Source: Spirochaetota bacterium
GTDB lineage: Bacteria; Spirochaetota; UBA4802; JAFGJZ01
Assembly: GCA_023396665.1 (NCBI GenBank)
Contig: JAEWVL010000467.1
Location: forward strand, 1-9,760
Direction of reading: 5' to 3'
DNA length: 9,760 bases
Shown one piece after another: positions 6,622 through 9,760 of this stretch; within the stretch, counting starts at the first letter, position 1, and each line of letters begins with the position of its first letter. A program made the translations under genes and the position numbers. Below the pieces are notes generated by a model. The model did no database searches. It was not told where the DNA came from and worked only from the letters and a program-made list of their open reading frames with translations.

Positions 6622-7146
6622 TCAATCGTAAAAAATATTCAGCAGGCGGTATTTTCCGTTTTGCTCGATGACCGCGCCTAGCAGCTGATTGTTTGTATAC
6701 TTTTCGCTCTGATAATTATCTCCGACATGTTCGAAGGTGACGGAGATTTTCTTGAGAAGAACGAACTCATCCGTTGTAATCGTATCGGCAGCAGCTCCGG
6801 TTTCCACCACTGCGTTGATTCGCCCGCGATACGCATCAACCGTTTTTTTTATCGCGGCGGCACGCTGTTTCTCGATGAACATGTTGAAAAAATCATCCCC
6901 TGCTACCGAAGACCCTTCGGGAAGATAGGGATGTATCAACTTGACATATTCTTTTCTTCCGATCAGCATTCTGTTGATTTGTTCCGTATCACCGCTGTTG
7001 ACGTATGCGCCCAGATCGGAAGCGAGATCATCAATCGACTTGTAGGCTCTGGCCCGGAACAGGCACTTCGGGAAATCAAGCGCCGTTAAGCCCAGAGCGG
7101 CGGTAATGAAAACGGCACTCAGGGACAGTATCATATTTGCTTTCAC
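6622..7146 (-). CDS. Small exported protein of unknown function
   Basis: 174 aa. It starts at a GTG (7146), supported by AGAGGA about five bases upstream; an ATG four codons in has no such site. The N-terminus is a signal peptide or membrane anchor: Lys2, a hydrophobic stretch at about 5-22, then LTALD, with a plausible signal peptidase I site after TA (22). Cys28 follows Pro-Lys and does not fit a lipobox. The mature part is helical and charged at first (about 35-105), then has strand-like segments with a C-terminal LLGAVIEQNGKYRLLNIFYD. This recalls small alpha+beta periplasmic domains of the SnoaL/NTF2 or DUF4878 kind, but I cannot assign it. It lies downstream of the lipoprotein gene on the same strand, beyond a strong terminator. 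I see no clear promoter of its own in the 40-base gap. Confidence 0.75.
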   Translation of the reverse strand: MKANMILSLSAVFITAALGLTALDFPKCLFRARAYKSIDDLASDLGAYVNSGDTEQINRMLIGRKEYVKLIHPYLPEGSSVAGDDFFNMFIEKQRAAAIKKTVDAYRGRINAVVETGAAADTITTDEFVLLKKISVTFEHVGDNYQSEKYTNNQLLGAVIEQNGKYRLLNIFYD

Positions 7147-7188
7147 AAGAATCCTCTTTATCGAATCACCTTATTATTGACTGATTGT

Positions 7189-7220
7189 AAAAAAGGAGAG
7201 GGTTCACCCTCTCCTTTTTT
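7189..7220 (-). terminator. Intrinsic terminator after the lipoprotein gene
   Basis: A perfect 14-bp inverted repeat with a 4-base loop: AAAAAAGGAGAGGG (7189-7202) and CCCTCTCCTTTTTT (7207-7220). On the - strand it reads as a GC-rich stem followed by a T6 run, 18 bases after the lipoprotein stop. The symmetric A/T runs make it potentially active in both directions. Confidence 0.93.
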
Positions 7221-7237
7221 GTAATGGCTAAAGAAAA

Positions 7238-8551
7238 TTATTTTGCCGGGAATGCGGTCCAGCCCTTAGCCCAGTTGTTGGAAGCATCGGTAACCGTACC
7301 GACACCGCTGGTAACGAAAGCATCGGCACCCGCAGCTTCAAGTGAAGCATAGTCAGCAAATTCTGTCAAATCAAGCGTGGTTGCGGACGCTGAGTATCCG
7401 CCTGTAGTATCAATCTGACCCGCTTTTGTGTCATTGTAGCCAAGACCACCAGATGGAACGTTCTGATGATTGCAGTTCACAAGAGTTATCTTGCTTTGAG
7501 CATGCTCAGGATAAACGTGATCGTTCGATTCAGTAATACCGGTAAAATACGAATTAGTAAAGGTTGCATACGCTCCTCGGCGCATACGTGCGCCTTTGCC
7601 ACCGACTTTAAGCGGAGTCACCCCGTCAGTATCATATACCGTCTCACCTTTGGCATTTACTTCCGTTTGTTTTGAAGTTCCAACTACAAGAACATTCGTG
7701 TGCGAAACAGTCGTGCGGGGAGTCAGATCATAACCATCTTCATTGTTGTCGTATTCGAACGCAGAGTCACAGCCGGGAAGCGCAACGGCAACGGCATTTT
7801 CAATGCTGCCCTGCCAGCCGAAGGTACAATCGATCTGGTCGTCCATGTTGCCGGTAGAAACGATATTCTTAAGTGATACTGTACCGCCGAACATTTCCAC
7901 ACCGTCATCCGCACCGGCATGCATCTGAATATTCTCGATAACGGTACCGGAACCGACACCCTGCAGACAAAGACCGTTCAATTCGTTTGTCGATGAGAAC
8001 GGATAGCCGGCAAACCAGATACGAACGTATTTCAGCGTACCGCTGTTATCATCCGCTGCAGTTCCGCCGTATTTGCCCGAATCACCTTCACCGTCGGCCT
8101 CACCGGTACCCGCATTGATGGGAGCTTTACCGTTAATGACGATTCCGCCCCAGTCACCCGGACGGCGCGAACCCTCAGGATTACCGCTGGTAAATGTTAT
8201 CGGTTTTTCGGCAGTACCTTGAGCATCAATAGTCGCGCCTTTTCCAATAACGATATAACCGAGTTGCGCAGTATCACCTTTCAAAGTCGCACCCTTTTCA
8301 ACAACAAGCTTTGATCCCTCGTTGAAAAGAACCAGACCGCTCATTGTTACTGTAAAATCCTCTGACACGCGAACCGTTTGTCCATCCGAATACGTTCCGC
8401 TTAACACTCCGCCGTCTTCAATGACGATGTCACCGCCTTCAGCTGGTTTATCATCATCATCGTCATCACAAGCGACGAATACCAATGAAACTGACATGAT
8501 CAGAATCATTACTGTGAAAAGCAGGCTTTTCATCTCAATAAACTTTTTCAT
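7238..8551 (-). CDS. Lipoprotein with right-handed beta-helix-like repeats, partner of TonB-dependent receptor
   Basis: 437 aa. The ATG at 8551 is preceded by GGAAGAGG five bases upstream. The lipoprotein signal peptide is residues 1-27, with lipobox FVAC and the lipidated Cys28. It is followed by six Asp and a flexible KPAEGGD tether. The mature part contains repeated strand-turn units (VVEKGATLKG, VIGKGATIDAQGTAEKPITFTS), then PGDWGGIVINGKAPIN (131-146), GTLKYVRIWFAG and NGLCLQGVGSGTVIENIQ. This is a pattern I know from large lipid-anchored or secreted proteins of Bacteroidetes and others, commonly encoded next to TonB-dependent receptors. Four further cysteines (195, 242, 261, 360) and acidic clusters (ADDGVE, MDDQID, DNNEDGYD) could bind metal ions. 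Its place is probably the cell surface or periplasmic face of the outer membrane, helping the receptor capture a ligand. The substrate is not predictable. Databases sometimes give misleading names to this family. Confidence 0.9.
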   Translation of the reverse strand: MKKFIEMKSLLFTVMILIMSVSLVFVACDDDDDDKPAEGGDIVIEDGGVLSGTYSDGQTVRVSEDFTVTMSGLVLFNEGSKLVVEKGATLKGDTAQLGYIVIGKGATIDAQGTAEKPITFTSGNPEGSRRPGDWGGIVINGKAPINAGTGEADGEGDSGKYGGTAADDNSGTLKYVRIWFAGYPFSSTNELNGLCLQGVGSGTVIENIQMHAGADDGVEMFGGTVSLKNIVSTGNMDDQIDCTFGWQGSIENAVAVALPGCDSAFEYDNNEDGYDLTPRTTVSHTNVLVVGTSKQTEVNAKGETVYDTDGVTPLKVGGKGARMRRGAYATFTNSYFTGITESNDHVYPEHAQSKITLVNCNHQNVPSGGLGYNDTKAGQIDTTGGYSASATTLDLTEFADYASLEAAGADAFVTSGVGTVTDASNNWAKGWTAFPAK

Positions 8552-8573
8552 TGTTACCTCTTCCTTTATATTT

Positions 8574-8603
8574 ATTATACAGCTTTTTGCAAACAGCTGT
8601 TAA
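8574..8603 (-). promoter_or_regulatory. Near-consensus promoter of the lipoprotein gene with overlapping palindrome
   Basis: On the - strand, -35 TTAACA (8598-8603) and -10 TATAAT (8574-8579) are 18 bases apart. The predicted start is near 8567, giving a 16-base leader. The 10-base perfect palindrome AACAGCTGTT (8592-8601) covers the -35 edge. A second AGCTGT half lies next to the -10, so a repressor could bind here. Confidence 0.6.
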
Positions 8604-8653
8604 TACGCTCATTATCAGGCATGCGAGCTGCCCCAGACGCAAGATGTGCCCTC

Positions 8654-9760
8654 TCAAAACTTCAGATCGACACTCAGACCGAAGCTTCTCCCATCACGGG
8701 TTTTTTCCAGCGTGTACTCCGTTGTTTTACCTGTTGATACATTCTTATCCTCTCTTGTCTGGCGTATCTCGGGATCGAGCAGATTCGATGCGGTGAATTT
8801 CAGTCCCGCATTCGTCGTCAGACGCTGTTTCAGGGTGAAATCAAGTTTGCCGACCGGTTCCTCGTAGATATCCCCCCGTTTTACATCGCCCTGAACCGTA
8901 CCGACACGGACAATGCGGCGTCCGTATATGTTGTAGAGCAAAGCCGCGGCTGTACCTGACTTGTCGTTATCATACGCGAGTGAGAGATTTACTATATACG
9001 GTGACTGCCCCTGCAGGGGTCTTTTGGTGGAAGAATAGGTAGCATCGCTGTTATTCTGTATGTCAATTTGCGAATAGACATAGGTCAGATTCGATCCGAT
9101 CGAAAAATCGGCGATGGATTTGTTTACAAAGCCGAGACCTTTTCGGGCCTCAAATTCGGCCCCGTAATTATCGGCGCTTTTAGCGTTATGAAATTTGTAC
9201 AGGGCTCCGCCGCTCGAGGTAACTTCAAACATTTCTATCGGCGCATCCAGATGCTTGTAGAAGAACGAGAGCGCCACAATCTCGGAAGCCGAGGGAAACC
9301 ACTCGAAACGCAGATCGTAATTATAGATGTCGGTCTGCTTTAAATCGGGATTACCGAGCAACTCCTCACCGGGAACCGATGTGGGTTGTTTGAATTCTGA
9401 AATCTCGCGAAAATCTGGCCGGGCAAGCGTTTTGCTGAACGCTGTTCTTATATTGAAATCGTCAAGCGGCGAGTAGGTCAGACTCAGAGCGGGCAGCAGG
9501 TCATAATCTCCAAGCGGCTCCTTCTCATTATTTGTCATCTTTCCCTGTGTGGGATCAAACACAAGAAGATCCATATCGGCTTTCTCAACACGCATTCCAC
9601 CGAAGAAACGGACCCGGGAAACGAGCGGCAGATCCACCTGGGTGAAACCCGATATGACCGATAATTTTCCCGTATATTTGTCAGCGCTGGGAGAGGTCTC
9701 GTAGATATAGTACACACCGTCCTCGTCGGCAGAACCGATTGTATCGGATGTGTACAAACC
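8654..9760 (-). CDS. TonB-dependent outer-membrane receptor, C-terminal beta-barrel part; 5' end outside window
   Basis: 368 codons are open to the right edge, so the plug domain and N-terminal barrel lie outside; the TTG at 9757 is not a true start. Barrel-type alternation of aromatic and polar residues runs through the whole piece. Typical receptor motifs appear: RVRFFGGMRVE, FNIRTAFSKTLARPDFREI, GNPDLKQTDIYNYDLRFEWFP, ALSFFYKHLDAPIE, LTASNLLDPE-like (KFTASNLLDP) and the closing strand GRSFGLSVDLKF with the terminal Phe needed for barrel assembly. Such receptors import bound siderophores, cobalamin, sugars or other ligands across the outer membrane using TonB energy. The ligand cannot be told from this half. 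The beta-helix lipoprotein follows 102 bases downstream on the same strand and is the likely surface partner. Confidence 0.93.
   Translation of the reverse strand, partial: GLYTSDTIGSADEDGVYYIYETSPSADKYTGKLSVISGFTQVDLPLVSRVRFFGGMRVEKADMDLLVFDPTQGKMTNNEKEPLGDYDLLPALSLTYSPLDDFNIRTAFSKTLARPDFREISEFKQPTSVPGEELLGNPDLKQTDIYNYDLRFEWFPSASEIVALSFFYKHLDAPIEMFEVTSSGGALYKFHNAKSADNYGAEFEARKGLGFVNKSIADFSIGSNLTYVYSQIDIQNNSDATYSSTKRPLQGQSPYIVNLSLAYDNDKSGTAAALLYNIYGRRIVRVGTVQGDVKRGDIYEEPVGKLDFTLKQRLTTNAGLKFTASNLLDPEIRQTREDKNVSTGKTTEYTLEKTRDGRSFGLSVDLKF

Overview
The window reads as ordinary chromosomal DNA from a diderm (Gram-negative-type) bacterium. A TonB-dependent outer-membrane receptor, a lipoprotein with a classic lipobox and an exported protein point to an outer membrane. 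The large protein related to activators of oxygen-sensitive 2-hydroxyacyl-CoA dehydratases suggests an anaerobe or facultative anaerobe. I cannot fix the phylum; a spirochaete or Fibrobacterota-like lineage would fit, but that is inference only.

Left part (1-3076): the C-terminal part of a very large CoA-dehydratase-activase-related protein enters from the left edge on the + strand. It runs convergently into radC on the - strand. A 10-bp perfect hairpin lies between them.

Middle part (3077-6311): a 466-base intergenic stretch holds spaced T/A tracts, a good sigma70-type promoter and a roughly 230-base leader. The leader is rich in inverted repeats, including a long-range stem that closes the whole segment. 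It precedes a 249-aa protein of unknown family. That gene converges on a MocR-type regulator (GntR winged helix fused to an aminotransferase fold). The two share a 23-bp perfect inverted repeat that acts as a bidirectional terminator. Upstream of the regulator is a 432-base region with promoters, then a small DUF2917-like protein transcribed divergently from it.

Right part (6312-9760): a small exported protein, a lipid-anchored beta-helix lipoprotein and the C-terminal half of a TonB-dependent receptor, all on the - strand. In transcription order the receptor comes first, then the lipoprotein, a strong terminator, and the exported protein. The receptor-lipoprotein pair is the clearest functional unit: a likely outer-membrane uptake system of unknown substrate. 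The lipoprotein also has its own near-consensus promoter overlapping a palindrome.

No rRNA, tRNA, CRISPR array, insertion sequence or defence system was recognised. The most unusual signal is the structured leader at about 3300-3530 together with the unknown gene it precedes.
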